From the NCBI GenBank assembly GCA_900473185.1, contig UCKU01000026.1:1-64000 (forward strand): a DNA stretch of 64,000 nucleotides, in the 5' to 3' direction. The notes below the pieces were generated by a model. That model ran no database searches. It worked only from the letters and a program-made list of their open reading frames with translations, and was not told where the DNA came from. Every line of letters begins with the position of its first letter. Within the stretch, counting starts at the first letter, position 1. Both the position numbers and the translations under genes were made by a program. Below are positions 1 to 8,152 of the stretch, in pieces. Origin of the DNA: Hyphomicrobiales bacterium. Lineage in GTDB: Bacteria; Pseudomonadota; Alphaproteobacteria; Rhizobiales; Rhizobiaceae.

Positions 1-1
1 G

Positions 2-292
2 ACCATCGGTGACCTCGGTCTCGCTCTGACCAACGTCGAAAACGCACTGAAGGCCATGACCTCTGCCGGTGCAAAGCTCGGTTCGATCACCACCCGCATC
101 AACATGCAGGACGACTTCGTCAACGCGCTCTCCGACTCGATCGACTCCGGTGTCGGCCGCCTGGTCGACGCCAACATGGAAGAAGAGTCCTCCAAGCTCT
201 CTGCTCTCCAGACGCAGCAGCAGCTCGCGATCCAGTCTCTCTCGATCGCCAACTCCTCTTCGCAGAACATCCTGTCGCTCTTCCGCGGCTAA
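2..292 (+). CDS. Flagellin, C-terminal fragment (5' end outside window)
   Basis: An open frame runs in from the window edge and ends at a TAA at 290-292, giving about 96 residues of a flagellin C-terminus. The visible part is the conserved D1/D0 tail, with SDSIDSGVGRLVDANMEEES followed by the LQTQQQLAIQSLSIANSS helix and the LFRG end that packs into the filament core. It is nearly the same as the tail of the next gene, so the two are tandem paralogs. Only the C-terminal domain can be judged. The family is certain; which rhizobial fla number it carries is not. Confidence 0.95.
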   Translation, partial: TIGDLGLALTNVENALKAMTSAGAKLGSITTRINMQDDFVNALSDSIDSGVGRLVDANMEEESSKLSALQTQQQLAIQSLSIANSSSQNILSLFRG

Positions 293-345
293 TAGGATCG
301 CGAAACTCAGCCCGCCGGCTAACCGGCGGGCACTATGGAAATCGA

Positions 346-374
346 GCCGCGCTTCGATGGAGCGCGGCTTTTTT
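346..374 (+). terminator. Rho-independent terminator after first flagellin
   Basis: An 8-bp GC stem (346-353 pairing with 361-368) is followed directly by six T at 369-374. A second GC hairpin without a T-run lies just upstream at 311-330 (CCCGCCGG/CCGGCGGG). Together they end the first flagellin transcript and isolate the next gene. Confidence 0.9.
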
Positions 375-382
375 AATTTCCG

Positions 383-398
383 TTAACGATTGATTAAC
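383..398 (+). promoter_or_regulatory. CtrA-type box 1 upstream of second flagellin
   Basis: TTAA at 383-386, a 7-base spacer, and TTAAC at 394-398. This fits the alphaproteobacterial CtrA consensus TTAA-N7-TTAA(C). It lies about 150 bases before the flagellin start. The match is seen directly; CtrA binding is inferred. Confidence 0.5.
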
Positions 399-445
399 CA
401 TATTGCTGTCATCTGCGTCTCAACGAGACGGCGAGTTAACCAAAT

Positions 446-461
446 TTAAGAACGGGTTAAC
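446..461 (+). promoter_or_regulatory. CtrA-type box 2 upstream of second flagellin
   Basis: TTAA at 446-449, a 7-base spacer and TTAAC at 457-461. It is the second full TTAA-N7-TTAA box in this leader, 63 bases downstream of the first. A further TTAAC at 436-440 adds a half-site. Binding by CtrA, or by another OmpR-type regulator such as Rem, is inference. Confidence 0.5.
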
Positions 462-545
462 AGGCATGAAGGCTGATCGTCGTTCCCGGGCGCTATTCCG
501 GAATGTCCCTTTTATTAACGCCTGCCAACAAGGGGCAATCATTTC

Positions 546-1454
546 ATGACAAGCATTTTGACGAACGTCGCGGCTATGGCCGCCCTCCAGACCCTCCGCG
601 GTATCAGCAACAATCTTCAGGATACTCAAGCTCGCGTATCTTCCGGCTATCGCGTTGAAAAGGCAGCAGACAACGCAGCTTATTGGTCCATCGCAACGAC
701 CATGCGTTCGGACAACAAGGCCCTCTCGGCCGTTTCCGACGCCCTCGGCCTCGGCGCTGCAAAGGTCGATACGGCCTACACGGCTATGGACAACGCCATC
801 GATGTCGTCAGCGAAATCAAGTCCAAGATCGTCGCCGCCACGGAAAAGGGTGTCGACAAGACCAAGGTCCAGGAAGAAATCAGCCAGCTCCAGGCTCAGC
901 TCATGAGCATCTCCCAGTCGGCTTCCTTCTCCGGTGAAAACTGGGTTGCAGGCAACACGACCAAGAGCGTCGTTTCCACCTTCGTCCGCGACGGCAACGG
1001 CAATGTCTCGGTCAAAACGACCGACTATGTTCTGGACGCGGCTTCCAACGGCAACGTCCTGTTCGGCATGACCACGACCGGCACCATCGATTCGAGCACC
1101 GGCATTATCGGCAGCTCCAACGGCACGATCGGGTCGATCTACACCATGAACATCACCTCCTTTGGTCAGCCGGAAATTGCTATGGCACTGACGGCAATCG
1201 AAGCGGGCCTGGAGGCAATGACGAAGGCAGCTTCTCAGCTCGGCTCCATCTCCAACCGCATCGAGCTGCAGGAAAACTTCGTCGCGGCCCTCGGCGACTC
1301 GATCGACTCCGGTGTTGGCCGTCTCGTGGACGCCGATATGGAAGAGGAATCGAGCAGGCTCACGGCACTGCAGACACAGCAGCAGCTGGCGATCCAGTCG
1401 CTCTCGATTGCAAATTCCAGCGCTCAGAACGTCCTCACGCTCTTCCGCAGCTAA
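546..1454 (+). CDS. Flagellin
   Basis: A 302-residue flagellin subunit of the short rhizobial type, secreted through the flagellar export channel and polymerised into the filament. The N-terminal D0/D1 helices (about residues 1-130: MTSILTN, ALQTLRGISNNL, RVSSGYRVEKAADNAAYWSIA) and C-terminal helices (about 225-302, ending LFRS) are intact. A variable central domain rich in Gly, Thr and Ser (about 140-215) forms the exposed surface. It has its own leader (293-545) with two CtrA-like boxes and its own terminator, so it is probably monocistronic. Rhizobial filaments are mixed, and this is one of three tandem copies here. Confidence 0.97.
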   Translation: MTSILTNVAAMAALQTLRGISNNLQDTQARVSSGYRVEKAADNAAYWSIATTMRSDNKALSAVSDALGLGAAKVDTAYTAMDNAIDVVSEIKSKIVAATEKGVDKTKVQEEISQLQAQLMSISQSASFSGENWVAGNTTKSVVSTFVRDGNGNVSVKTTDYVLDAASNGNVLFGMTTTGTIDSSTGIIGSSNGTIGSIYTMNITSFGQPEIAMALTAIEAGLEAMTKAASQLGSISNRIELQENFVAALGDSIDSGVGRLVDADMEEESSRLTALQTQQQLAIQSLSIANSSAQNVLTLFRS

Positions 1455-1506
1455 GCCAGCGTCGAAGCTGGACCAAACCTTGTGCCGCCAATTCGCGGCA
1501 GCCTGG

Positions 1507-1538
1507 AAACCGCGCCGAAACGGCGCGGTTTTCCTTTT
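1507..1538 (+). terminator. Rho-independent terminator after second flagellin
   Basis: A 10-bp stem (1507-1516 with 1522-1531, loop GAAAC) runs into a T-rich tail TTTTCCTTTT. It lies about 50 bases after the stop codon of the flagellin gene. Confidence 0.9.
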
Positions 1539-1734
1539 GTTTCAATAGGTTAATAGAACAACGGCGCTGCTGCTTCAATCCTCGTTCCGCTCTTGCGGAA
1601 GTGGTTGATATCGGGTTAACGTTGCCGGGAGTTGATTTGTTTGCGACGCACCGGTGTGGGAGACCCGCCGGCGGCATGAAGCCAGTTCAGTCGCTGCCGG
1701 CAAAACCGGCCTGCCCCTTCACCTTTCCGAGACC

Positions 1735-2694
1735 ATGTCGATGACCGTTAAGATTACCAACGCGGCCGCGGTGAGTGCGCTGGCAGTGCTGCGCAGCATC
1801 ACTAAAGAATCAACCGACGTACAGCAGCAGATTTCTACGGCAAAGCGGGTCGCGACCGCGGCCGACGATGCGACCTATTGGTCGATCGCGAGCGTCATGC
1901 GCAGCGACAGTACCAATCTGGGCACCATTGGCGATGCCCTTGGCCTCGGCGCCGCAAAGGTTGATGCGACCTATACGACGATGAACTCCGCTATCGATCT
2001 CCTAGGCGATCTCAGAGCCAAGCTGGTTGCTGCGCGTGAGCCCGGCGCCGACAAGGACAAGATCAATGCGGAAATCACCGAATACAAGAACCAGCTGCAG
2101 ACGATGGTCGAAGGAACGTCCTTCGCCGGCGAAAACTGGCTGTTGAACGGCGAGCCTGCGGCACCCCCGCAGTGGAAGATCATCGGCAGCTTCGTGCGCG
2201 CCCCGACAGGTGAGTATCAGGCGCAGACTATCGACTTTCCGTCGTCCCAAACCATTCTGATAGACAGGAACAATACCAATGGCGGCCTGTTCACTAAGGA
2301 CGTCAACGGCAATGCCGACGGCACGCCGGTGCGCAATTATTATCTCCTGAACGCGAACTCCGCGACGCCGGCGACCGGCACGGAAATCTCCATCAGCAAG
2401 TCGACCACCGACTCCCAACTCACGGATATGCTGACGGCCACGGACGCCATGCTCAAGCAGCTTACGAATTCGGCAGCAGGGATTGGTATCATGAAGGCCC
2501 GAATCGACGATCAGATCGACTATACCGCAGACCTGTCCGACGCTGTTGACAAGAGCGTCGGCGCCCTCGTCGACACCGATATGGATGAGGCCTCGACCCG
2601 CCAGAAGGCTATCGAAACCCAGAAGCAGATGGCCGTTGAGGCGATTTCCATTCTGAATACATCAGCCAGCAAGATTCTTATCCTGCTCGAATAA
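1735..2694 (+). CDS. Divergent third flagellin
   Basis: A flagellin-family protein of 319 residues, clearly diverged from its two upstream neighbours. The N-terminal helices are recognisable (ALAVLRSITKES, ATAADDATYWSIASVMRSD, DALGLGAAKVDATYTTMNSA) and so is the C-terminal TDMDEASTRQKAIETQKQMA helix, but it ends ILILLE instead of LFRG/S. The central domain carries an insertion around residues 150-235 (PAAPPQWK, DFPSSQTILIDRNN). The frame is open back to 1654. I start it at 1735, or two codons on at 1741, because the flagellin N-terminus aligns there. The leader has half-sites TTAAC (1616-1620) but no full CtrA-type box. It is probably a minor filament subunit. Confidence 0.93.
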   Translation: MSMTVKITNAAAVSALAVLRSITKESTDVQQQISTAKRVATAADDATYWSIASVMRSDSTNLGTIGDALGLGAAKVDATYTTMNSAIDLLGDLRAKLVAAREPGADKDKINAEITEYKNQLQTMVEGTSFAGENWLLNGEPAAPPQWKIIGSFVRAPTGEYQAQTIDFPSSQTILIDRNNTNGGLFTKDVNGNADGTPVRNYYLLNANSATPATGTEISISKSTTDSQLTDMLTATDAMLKQLTNSAAGIGIMKARIDDQIDYTADLSDAVDKSVGALVDTDMDEASTRQKAIETQKQMAVEAISILNTSASKILILLE

Positions 2695-2700
2695 TGATCG

Positions 2701-2739
2701 GCGCGAGGGCGGCACCATTCATCCTCGCGCAAGTTTGGG
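2701..2739 (+). terminator. Probable terminator after third flagellin
   Basis: An 8-bp inverted repeat GCGCGAGG (2701-2708) / CCTCGCGC (2723-2730) lies six bases after the flagellin stop and is followed by a weak T-rich stretch. The loop of 14 bases and the broken T-run make it less certain than the two upstream terminators. Confidence 0.5.
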
Positions 2740-2890
2740 TTTCTAGTTTCCGGCATGAAGGCAGCGTCCGAATCCATGCCGGCGACAGGCCCTGAGCCTC
2801 TCCCGAACCGGAACGGCATGCCGCCAAGGACGATGGTCATTTTTCAAGCGGGGGCATGCCGCGTGCCCCCCGAATACTGGACGGTTTTTT

Positions 2891-3529
2891 ATGAGCATTA
2901 TGCTTTCCCGGTATTTGAAGGATTTCGGTGAGCCGAGTCCCTCGGCACCGATCATCGATGTGGATGATTTCTCCGCCGAAACCGTCCCCGCATTTGCGGA
3001 TCTGCCGCAGGAGCCCGAAATCGACGTCGAGGCGGAGCGGCGCGAGGCCTACTCTGAAGGCTTCGCGGCAGCAACCGTCGAATTGACGGAAAAATACGAA
3101 GGCGAAGCCCAGGCGGCCGCCGAAGCGCATGTCCGTGAGATTGAGGAGTTGAAACTCCGCTACGAGATCGAGGCCGCCGCCGTGATCGCTTCGCGTATCC
3201 GCGACATGGCTGAAGAGATTGCCACGCTCGTCAGCGAAGTGACCGCGGCAGCCATCACACCGGTCATGACCGAAGCGCTCGCAAAAAAAGCGACCGAAAA
3301 TCTTGCCGTCCTGCTGCGGGAGGCGATCCTCGACGGCGCGGCGGCGCCGATCGTCGTGCGTGGTCCGGCCAAGCTTTTCGATATCCTCAAGGATGAACTT
3401 GGAGAGCATGCCGCATTGGTTCGCCATCATGAGGCTGATGACGTCGACCTTGCTGCCGAGATTGGTGAAACCGTGCTCGTGACCCGTATTTCCGCCTGGG
3501 CGGCTAGCTTGAAGAAAGTTTCCGAATGA
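2891..3529 (+). CDS. FliH-like flagellar export accessory protein
   Basis: A 212-residue acidic, helical protein. Residues about 45-110 carry the features of FliH: an EAYSEGFAAA motif leading into a long Glu/Ala-rich coiled coil. The C-terminal half (about 110-212) resembles the FliH/V-ATPase E-subunit type domain, ending in VDLAAEIGETVLVTRISAWA. FliH is the peripheral-stalk protein that holds the FliI ATPase at the export gate. Its stop overlaps the motB start by 4 bases (ATGA), so translation is coupled to motB. A hairpin (2850-2870, GGGGGCA/TGCCCCC) and a T6 run abut the ATG, an odd leader with only a weak ribosome site. The assignment is by pattern and is not certain. Confidence 0.6.
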   Translation: MSIMLSRYLKDFGEPSPSAPIIDVDDFSAETVPAFADLPQEPEIDVEAERREAYSEGFAAATVELTEKYEGEAQAAAEAHVREIEELKLRYEIEAAAVIASRIRDMAEEIATLVSEVTAAAITPVMTEALAKKATENLAVLLREAILDGAAAPIVVRGPAKLFDILKDELGEHAALVRHHEADDVDLAAEIGETVLVTRISAWAASLKKVSE

Positions 3530-4806
3530 GCGACGGCGAAAACCATCACCACGGCAAGAACGAGATCATCATCGTCAAGAAACATGGCGGTGGAGATCAC
3601 GATGGCGCCCATGGCGGTGCATGGAAAATTGCCTATGCCGACTTCATGACGGCAATGATGGCCTTCTTCCTCGTCATGTGGCTCGTCAACGCCGCCAACG
3701 AAGAAACCAAGGCCTCGATCGCGACCTATTTTAATCCTATCAAGCTTTCCGACGAAAAGCCGACCGAAAAAGGCTTGAAGAAGCCCGTCGACCAGGCCGA
3801 GGGCGAGCAGAACCAGGAAAAGTCGAAGAATAAGGAAGAGAATCCGAACCAGGGCAAGTCCGCCGCTGACGGTGAGGACCAGACCTCGACCTCCGGCGAC
3901 AAGACCAATTACTCGGAAGCCGATTTCTTCGAGAATCCCTATTCGGTTCTCGCAGAGATTGCCCAGGAAGTTGGCCAGCAGGCAAACGTCAGCGCCAAGG
4001 GTGACGGCGGTGCGGCGGATTCAGGGCCGGCGACCGGTGCCGATGGCGGCGAAGCCTACCGCGACCCCTTCGATCCGGATTTCTGGACCAAGCAGGTCGA
4101 AGTTACCACCGCAGGCAAGCCGCAACAGCCTTCGCCGCTCGATTCGCAGGCCGAACCGAATGAACTCGCCAAGGCCGAAAATACCCAGCCCTCCACTCTG
4201 CTGAGTAAGGACCCCAACAGCGCTGCCGTCGCCGCTTCGACAGAGAAACAGGCCGACAAGAAGGCGGATAAGACCAAAGACAAGCAGGCGGACAAGACCA
4301 AGGACGCCGACAAAAAGGAAGAGGCTAAGCAAGCCGAACAGAAGCAGCAGGCCGAGGAACTGCAGCAGGAGATTGCCCAGCAGATCGCGGGCGTCGCCGG
4401 CAAGCTCGCCGAGGGTCTGACGGTGACGGCGTCCGAGGGCGGCCTGCTGGTGAGCATTTCCGACCAGAACGACGACTCCATGTTCAACATCGGCTCTGCA
4501 GTGCCGCGCCAGGAAATGGTTCTCGCGATGCAGAAGATCGGCGCGATCCTTAAGCAGAGGGGCGGCGCTGTCGCCGTCCGTGGCCATACGGACGGCCGGA
4601 AGTTCAAGGGCGATCTCAACGAGAACTGGCGTCTGTCGATGGACCGTGCCCAGAGCGCTTATTACATGCTCGTTCGCGGTGGCCTCGATGAGAAGCGTAT
4701 TTCCCAGGTTTCCGGCTTCGCCGACCGTCGCCTGAAGCTGCCCGAGGACCCCTACAACGCGTCAAACCGCCGGATCGAGATTCTCGTACAGGCAGATCAA
4801 GGATAG
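3526..4806 (+). CDS. motB: Flagellar motor stator protein MotB
   Basis: MotB, 426 residues, the peptidoglycan-anchored half of the proton-driven stator. After a His-rich cytoplasmic tip (HHHGK, HGGGDHDGAHGG) comes a single membrane helix at about 36-56, with the conserved proton-binding Asp at residue 39 in AYADFMTAMMAF. A very long hydrophilic linker (about 60-290), rich in Lys, Gln, Asp and Glu and including a KKADKTKDKQADKTKD repeat, leads to the OmpA-like domain (about 300-425; VRGHTDGRKFKGD, LSMDRAQSAYYML, ASNRRIEILV). It is longer than the roughly 310-residue enteric MotB because of this linker. It is followed after four bases by motC. Its partner motA is not in this window. Confidence 0.97.
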   Translation: MSDGENHHHGKNEIIIVKKHGGGDHDGAHGGAWKIAYADFMTAMMAFFLVMWLVNAANEETKASIATYFNPIKLSDEKPTEKGLKKPVDQAEGEQNQEKSKNKEENPNQGKSAADGEDQTSTSGDKTNYSEADFFENPYSVLAEIAQEVGQQANVSAKGDGGAADSGPATGADGGEAYRDPFDPDFWTKQVEVTTAGKPQQPSPLDSQAEPNELAKAENTQPSTLLSKDPNSAAVAASTEKQADKKADKTKDKQADKTKDADKKEEAKQAEQKQQAEELQQEIAQQIAGVAGKLAEGLTVTASEGGLLVSISDQNDDSMFNIGSAVPRQEMVLAMQKIGAILKQRGGAVAVRGHTDGRKFKGDLNENWRLSMDRAQSAYYMLVRGGLDEKRISQVSGFADRRLKLPEDPYNASNRRIEILVQADQG

Positions 4807-4810
4807 TCGT

Positions 4811-6109
4811 ATGACGCGCAGGCAGCATCGCTATTTCAGATATGCGGTCTTCGGCCTGGCGATGATGTCGCCCGCCGTCGGTCATGCCTCGGATACGGAC
4901 GATCTCGCGCCGTACAAGATGCTGCGCTCCCTGCAGTTCGTCCAGGACTCGGTTGTAGCGGGCGATCATTCCGCCGGTGAAATGCAGCGCTTCATGCTTG
5001 GCAAGATCGATCAGCGCCTGCGCAACGTTGATCCGTCCGTCTACGATGACGATCGCAACGTCGATGCCGCGCTGATCTATGTGATGAGCGGCGGCAATCC
5101 TCAGACGCTGGAATATCTCGTTACCCATGACGTCAACGGCTACTTCGACAATCGCGTTACCGACGTGCTGCGGAAATATCTGAGCGGCAAGGGCCTGCTT
5201 GTCTCCAGGACACTGGAGGAAACCGCCAAGGAGTATGAAGGCAAGAAGATCGGCCCTTATCTGGCGCTGATCGGCGGCAATGTGCTGATCGCCACGAAGC
5301 CGCTGGACGCTCTTACCCTTTATGACAGGGCGCGGCTCAATGCACCTGGTACGATCGTGGAGGAGGCAGCGCTACGCCGCTCGGTCGCCATCTGCGTCGA
5401 AACCGGGCAGGTCGACAAGGGGGTCGCCTATTCGCAACGCTATGTCCGCCGCTTCCTCCATTCGCCCTATGCCAGCCAGTTCGCTGATCTCTTCGTCAAG
5501 CTGATCGTCAGCCACGATCACGATGTCAGTCCGCAGACGGTTGTCGATATCCTGTCCTTCATGGACGCGCCGCGTCAGCGCGAGGTCTACCTGCGTGTCG
5601 CGCGCGCTGCCGCGATCGCCGGAAAGCCCGATCTCGCCCGTATGGCTGCGCAGCGCGTTCAGTCGCTGGGCGAGGGGACGGACAATCCTTTTGGACCGCT
5701 GGCCGATTTCTATAACGGCATGGCGAACGTCCCCACCGACGATATTGATCAGGCTGCCAAATATATCGCCAATATCTCCGGCGCATCGCTCTCGCCGCAG
5801 GACCAGGCGCTGCAGGCCGCCGCAAGATCCGTTGCCGAGCAGATATTGCGGGCTCCGGATCCGGCAAGCCTGACACAAGGCTCGACCCCTAATAATACTA
5901 ATCAAGAAATCACTTCTGAACAGGCTGCAGCCGCCACGGCTGCGCAACCGGAAGGAGCGCCAGCTGCTGCTCCGGGACCTGTTATCGAAGGCGCGGCTTC
6001 TGTTGGCACGAGAAGCCAGGATGTCGACCCTTCATTCACCTCTTTCGTGACGACCAATCGATCCAAGCTCGACGAAATCGACGGTCTCCTGGCCCAAGAA
6101 GGCAAGTAA
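4811..6109 (+). CDS. motC: Periplasmic motility protein MotC
   Basis: A 432-residue exported protein matching rhizobial MotC, which in Sinorhizobium meliloti acts in the periplasm and affects motor speed. An N-terminal signal peptide is visible (RRQHRYFRYAVFGLAMMSPAVGHA, cleavage near residue 25). The body is helical with TPR-like composition, followed by a low-complexity Ala/Pro/Gln tail (about 350-400) and a short conserved end (SFTSFVTTNRSKLDEIDGLL). It starts four bases after the motB stop and motD follows one base after its own stop, so the three genes are cotranscribed. Confidence 0.92.
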   Translation: MTRRQHRYFRYAVFGLAMMSPAVGHASDTDDLAPYKMLRSLQFVQDSVVAGDHSAGEMQRFMLGKIDQRLRNVDPSVYDDDRNVDAALIYVMSGGNPQTLEYLVTHDVNGYFDNRVTDVLRKYLSGKGLLVSRTLEETAKEYEGKKIGPYLALIGGNVLIATKPLDALTLYDRARLNAPGTIVEEAALRRSVAICVETGQVDKGVAYSQRYVRRFLHSPYASQFADLFVKLIVSHDHDVSPQTVVDILSFMDAPRQREVYLRVARAAAIAGKPDLARMAAQRVQSLGEGTDNPFGPLADFYNGMANVPTDDIDQAAKYIANISGASLSPQDQALQAAARSVAEQILRAPDPASLTQGSTPNNTNQEITSEQAAAATAAQPEGAPAAAPGPVIEGAASVGTRSQDVDPSFTSFVTTNRSKLDEIDGLLAQEGK

Positions 6110-6110
6110 G

Positions 6111-7559
6111 ATGATGATGGATATCAGCGTCTCGGGCGGAGCGCCCGGCACGGATGCGTCTGCGTCCGTAAGATCTGGCCGGGGGGCCGGTAAAGGCGAG
6201 GCTGCGGATCAGAATGGCGGCTTCTCGGATGTCCTCTCCAAGGCCGGCAATAACGATCAGGATGCCGATACCGTCGATACGTCCGACCAGCAGGGCGCCA
6301 ACGATGGCGCAGAGACAGTGGCGCACAACCTGCGCGGCCGCAATCCTAAGCCGCTGATCGATCTGAACGACGCCTCGCTCAAGGGACAGGTGGACGCGCA
6401 GTCTGAAACCATCGCAAACGCCGGCAAGATGCCCGTGAAGTCTGCAAAGGACCAGAGCAAGGATGCAGCTGTCTTTGGACTGGGCAAGCCGGGCGCCAAG
6501 GATCAGGCAGCCGAGACCGCTGCTCAGGTAATGGGCAAGCCTGCCAAGCAGATCAAGACCAGCGCGCTCGATGGCCACACTGCTGTCGATACGGACGCTG
6601 AAGCCGGCGACGGCGATATCACCGACGTTCTCGGCCTGCTGAACAAGGAGCCCGGTGATGCCGCGGCTGTCCTGCAGGCTTCCGCTCATCATGCCGTCGC
6701 GAAGGCGGATGACGCCACGGCCGGCAAGAAAGACGCCAAGGCCGAAGGTGTAAACGGTGCCAAGGCTGATGCGCATGTGTCGGATGCATTGGCAGCCGTT
6801 GCCCCGCATGGCAACGACGCGCATGTGCCGGGAACAGAAAATACTGAAGGTGTAGAAGGCAAAACGTTCAGGATCAGCCGCGCCGATGGCCGTGGCCAGA
6901 CAATGGACATGCAGATCGGTGCCGAACAGCCGGGCTCCGAGAAGTCGGCAAAGTCGAGCGTCGAAAATGTCTCCGTTCTGGAATCACGCCGCTATCTCGG
7001 CCTGGTTCAGAACCCGAATTCCGCGAACGTGACAGCCGCACTTTCGGGTGACAAGGAATGGGCGCAGGCTATGCAGCCGAGCTCCGCCTTGTCGAACGCC
7101 GCCGAATGGACAAGCACCGGCAAGGTGGTAAACACCCTCAAGATCCAGATGAGCCCGATCGATCTTGGCCTCGTCACGGCTACGATGCGTCTGTCGGGCG
7201 ATACGCTGAACGTCGATCTTAAGGTCGAGACCGGCGCGGCCTATCGCCAGCTCAAGGAAGATCACGGCAAGATCCTCGAGGCGCTGCGCAGCCAGGGCTA
7301 TGCGGTCGATAACGTGACCATCAGCATGGCCCCTGTGGAACGCGCTGATGCCGGCAACCAGGCAAGTAGCCAGGGACAGACTTCCCAGCAGCAGCAACAG
7401 TCGCTCGCCCAGCAAGGCCAGGGCGGCGAGGCGCGCGAGCGCCAGAACCAGACAGCGCGGCAGACGGATGGAGGCTTCAATGGTGCGGGCGGGAACGGTG
7501 TTGAGAACGCTTCTGCTGTCGACGCTGGCGGCAGCCGCTCTGGCAGCGTTTACCTCTAG
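6111..7559 (+). CDS. fliK: Flagellar hook-length control protein FliK (MotD)
   Basis: A 482-residue protein with the FliK layout: a long, poorly conserved, hydrophilic N-terminal ruler region (about 1-310) and a compact C-terminal Flg_hook domain (about 320-410), seen as NTLKIQMSPIDLGLVTATMR and LKEDHGKILEALRSQGYAVD. A Gln/Gly-rich tail follows (SQQQQQSLAQQGQGGEARER). In S. meliloti this gene was first named motD and later recognised as fliK. It switches export from hook to filament substrates. Three in-frame ATGs (6111, 6114, 6117) could serve as start. The last 80 bases also encode the signal peptide of the next gene. Confidence 0.9.
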   Translation: MMMDISVSGGAPGTDASASVRSGRGAGKGEAADQNGGFSDVLSKAGNNDQDADTVDTSDQQGANDGAETVAHNLRGRNPKPLIDLNDASLKGQVDAQSETIANAGKMPVKSAKDQSKDAAVFGLGKPGAKDQAAETAAQVMGKPAKQIKTSALDGHTAVDTDAEAGDGDITDVLGLLNKEPGDAAAVLQASAHHAVAKADDATAGKKDAKAEGVNGAKADAHVSDALAAVAPHGNDAHVPGTENTEGVEGKTFRISRADGRGQTMDMQIGAEQPGSEKSAKSSVENVSVLESRRYLGLVQNPNSANVTAALSGDKEWAQAMQPSSALSNAAEWTSTGKVVNTLKIQMSPIDLGLVTATMRLSGDTLNVDLKVETGAAYRQLKEDHGKILEALRSQGYAVDNVTISMAPVERADAGNQASSQGQTSQQQQQSLAQQGQGGEARERQNQTARQTDGGFNGAGGNGVENASAVDAGGSRSGSVYL

Positions 7560-8064
7560 CGCATCCGCCTCTACCGGCGCCTGTGAGCGTGAGATTCAGT
7601 CCGCTGCGGCCAAATATGGGATCCCTGAGGGAATTCTCTATTCGGTCGGGCTGACGGAAACCGGGCGCAAGGGATCGCTCTATCCCTATGCGATGAACGT
7701 CGAGGGGAAGGCTCTGTTTCCAGCCTCCGAGCAGGCCGCGTTGCTGCAATTCGACACCGCCAGCAGGGGCGGTGCAAAGCTCATCGATATCGGATGTATG
7801 CAGATCAATCACTATTTCCACGGCGAGAACTTCAGCTCCGTGGAGGAAATGTTCGACCCTCACCGCAACGTGGAATATGCAGCAAAGTTCTTGCGCAACC
7901 TCCACGACCGTCACGAAACGTGGACCATGGCGGTAGCCAGATACCATGCAGGACCGAACAATAATCCGGCGCAGAAGCAGTATGTCTGCCGCGTCATCGC
8001 AAATCTGGTTGCCACCGGCTACGGTAAGTGGACTCCCAATGCGAGTAATTTCTGCGGAAATTAA
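7480..8064 (+). CDS. Exported lytic transglycosylase (SLT-like domain)
   Basis: A 194-residue protein with an N-terminal signal peptide (MVRAGTVLRTLLLSTLAAAA, cleavage near ASASTG) and an SLT/VirB1-like transglycosylase domain. The catalytic Glu is likely in YSVGLTETGRKG; GCMQINHYFH and MAVARYHAGPNN are typical SLT motifs. It would cleave peptidoglycan in the periplasm. The start at 7480 is chosen from a GGAGG at 7470-7474 with five-base spacing; it places the first 80 bases inside fliK in another frame. FlgJ in this window has only the rod-binding domain, so this enzyme probably opens the wall for the rod, an inference from context. Confidence 0.88.
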   Translation: MVRAGTVLRTLLLSTLAAAALAAFTSSASASTGACEREIQSAAAKYGIPEGILYSVGLTETGRKGSLYPYAMNVEGKALFPASEQAALLQFDTASRGGAKLIDIGCMQINHYFHGENFSSVEEMFDPHRNVEYAAKFLRNLHDRHETWTMAVARYHAGPNNNPAQKQYVCRVIANLVATGYGKWTPNASNFCGN

Positions 8065-8083
8065 TTCAATTAATAATTGAATT
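8063..8083. repeat. AT-rich 9-bp inverted repeat at end of transglycosylase gene
   Basis: AATTCAATT (8063-8071) and AATTGAATT (8075-8083) form a perfect palindrome with a 3-base centre, overlapping the stop codon. There is no T-run, so a strong terminator is unlikely. It may be a protein site or a weak 3' stabilising hairpin. Confidence 0.5.
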
Positions 8084-8152
8084 CACCAATTGTGACCGAA
8101 CTGTGTCACAGTGTGGCAAGAATCCGGCACGATTCCTGCTTGCAAGGTGTAA

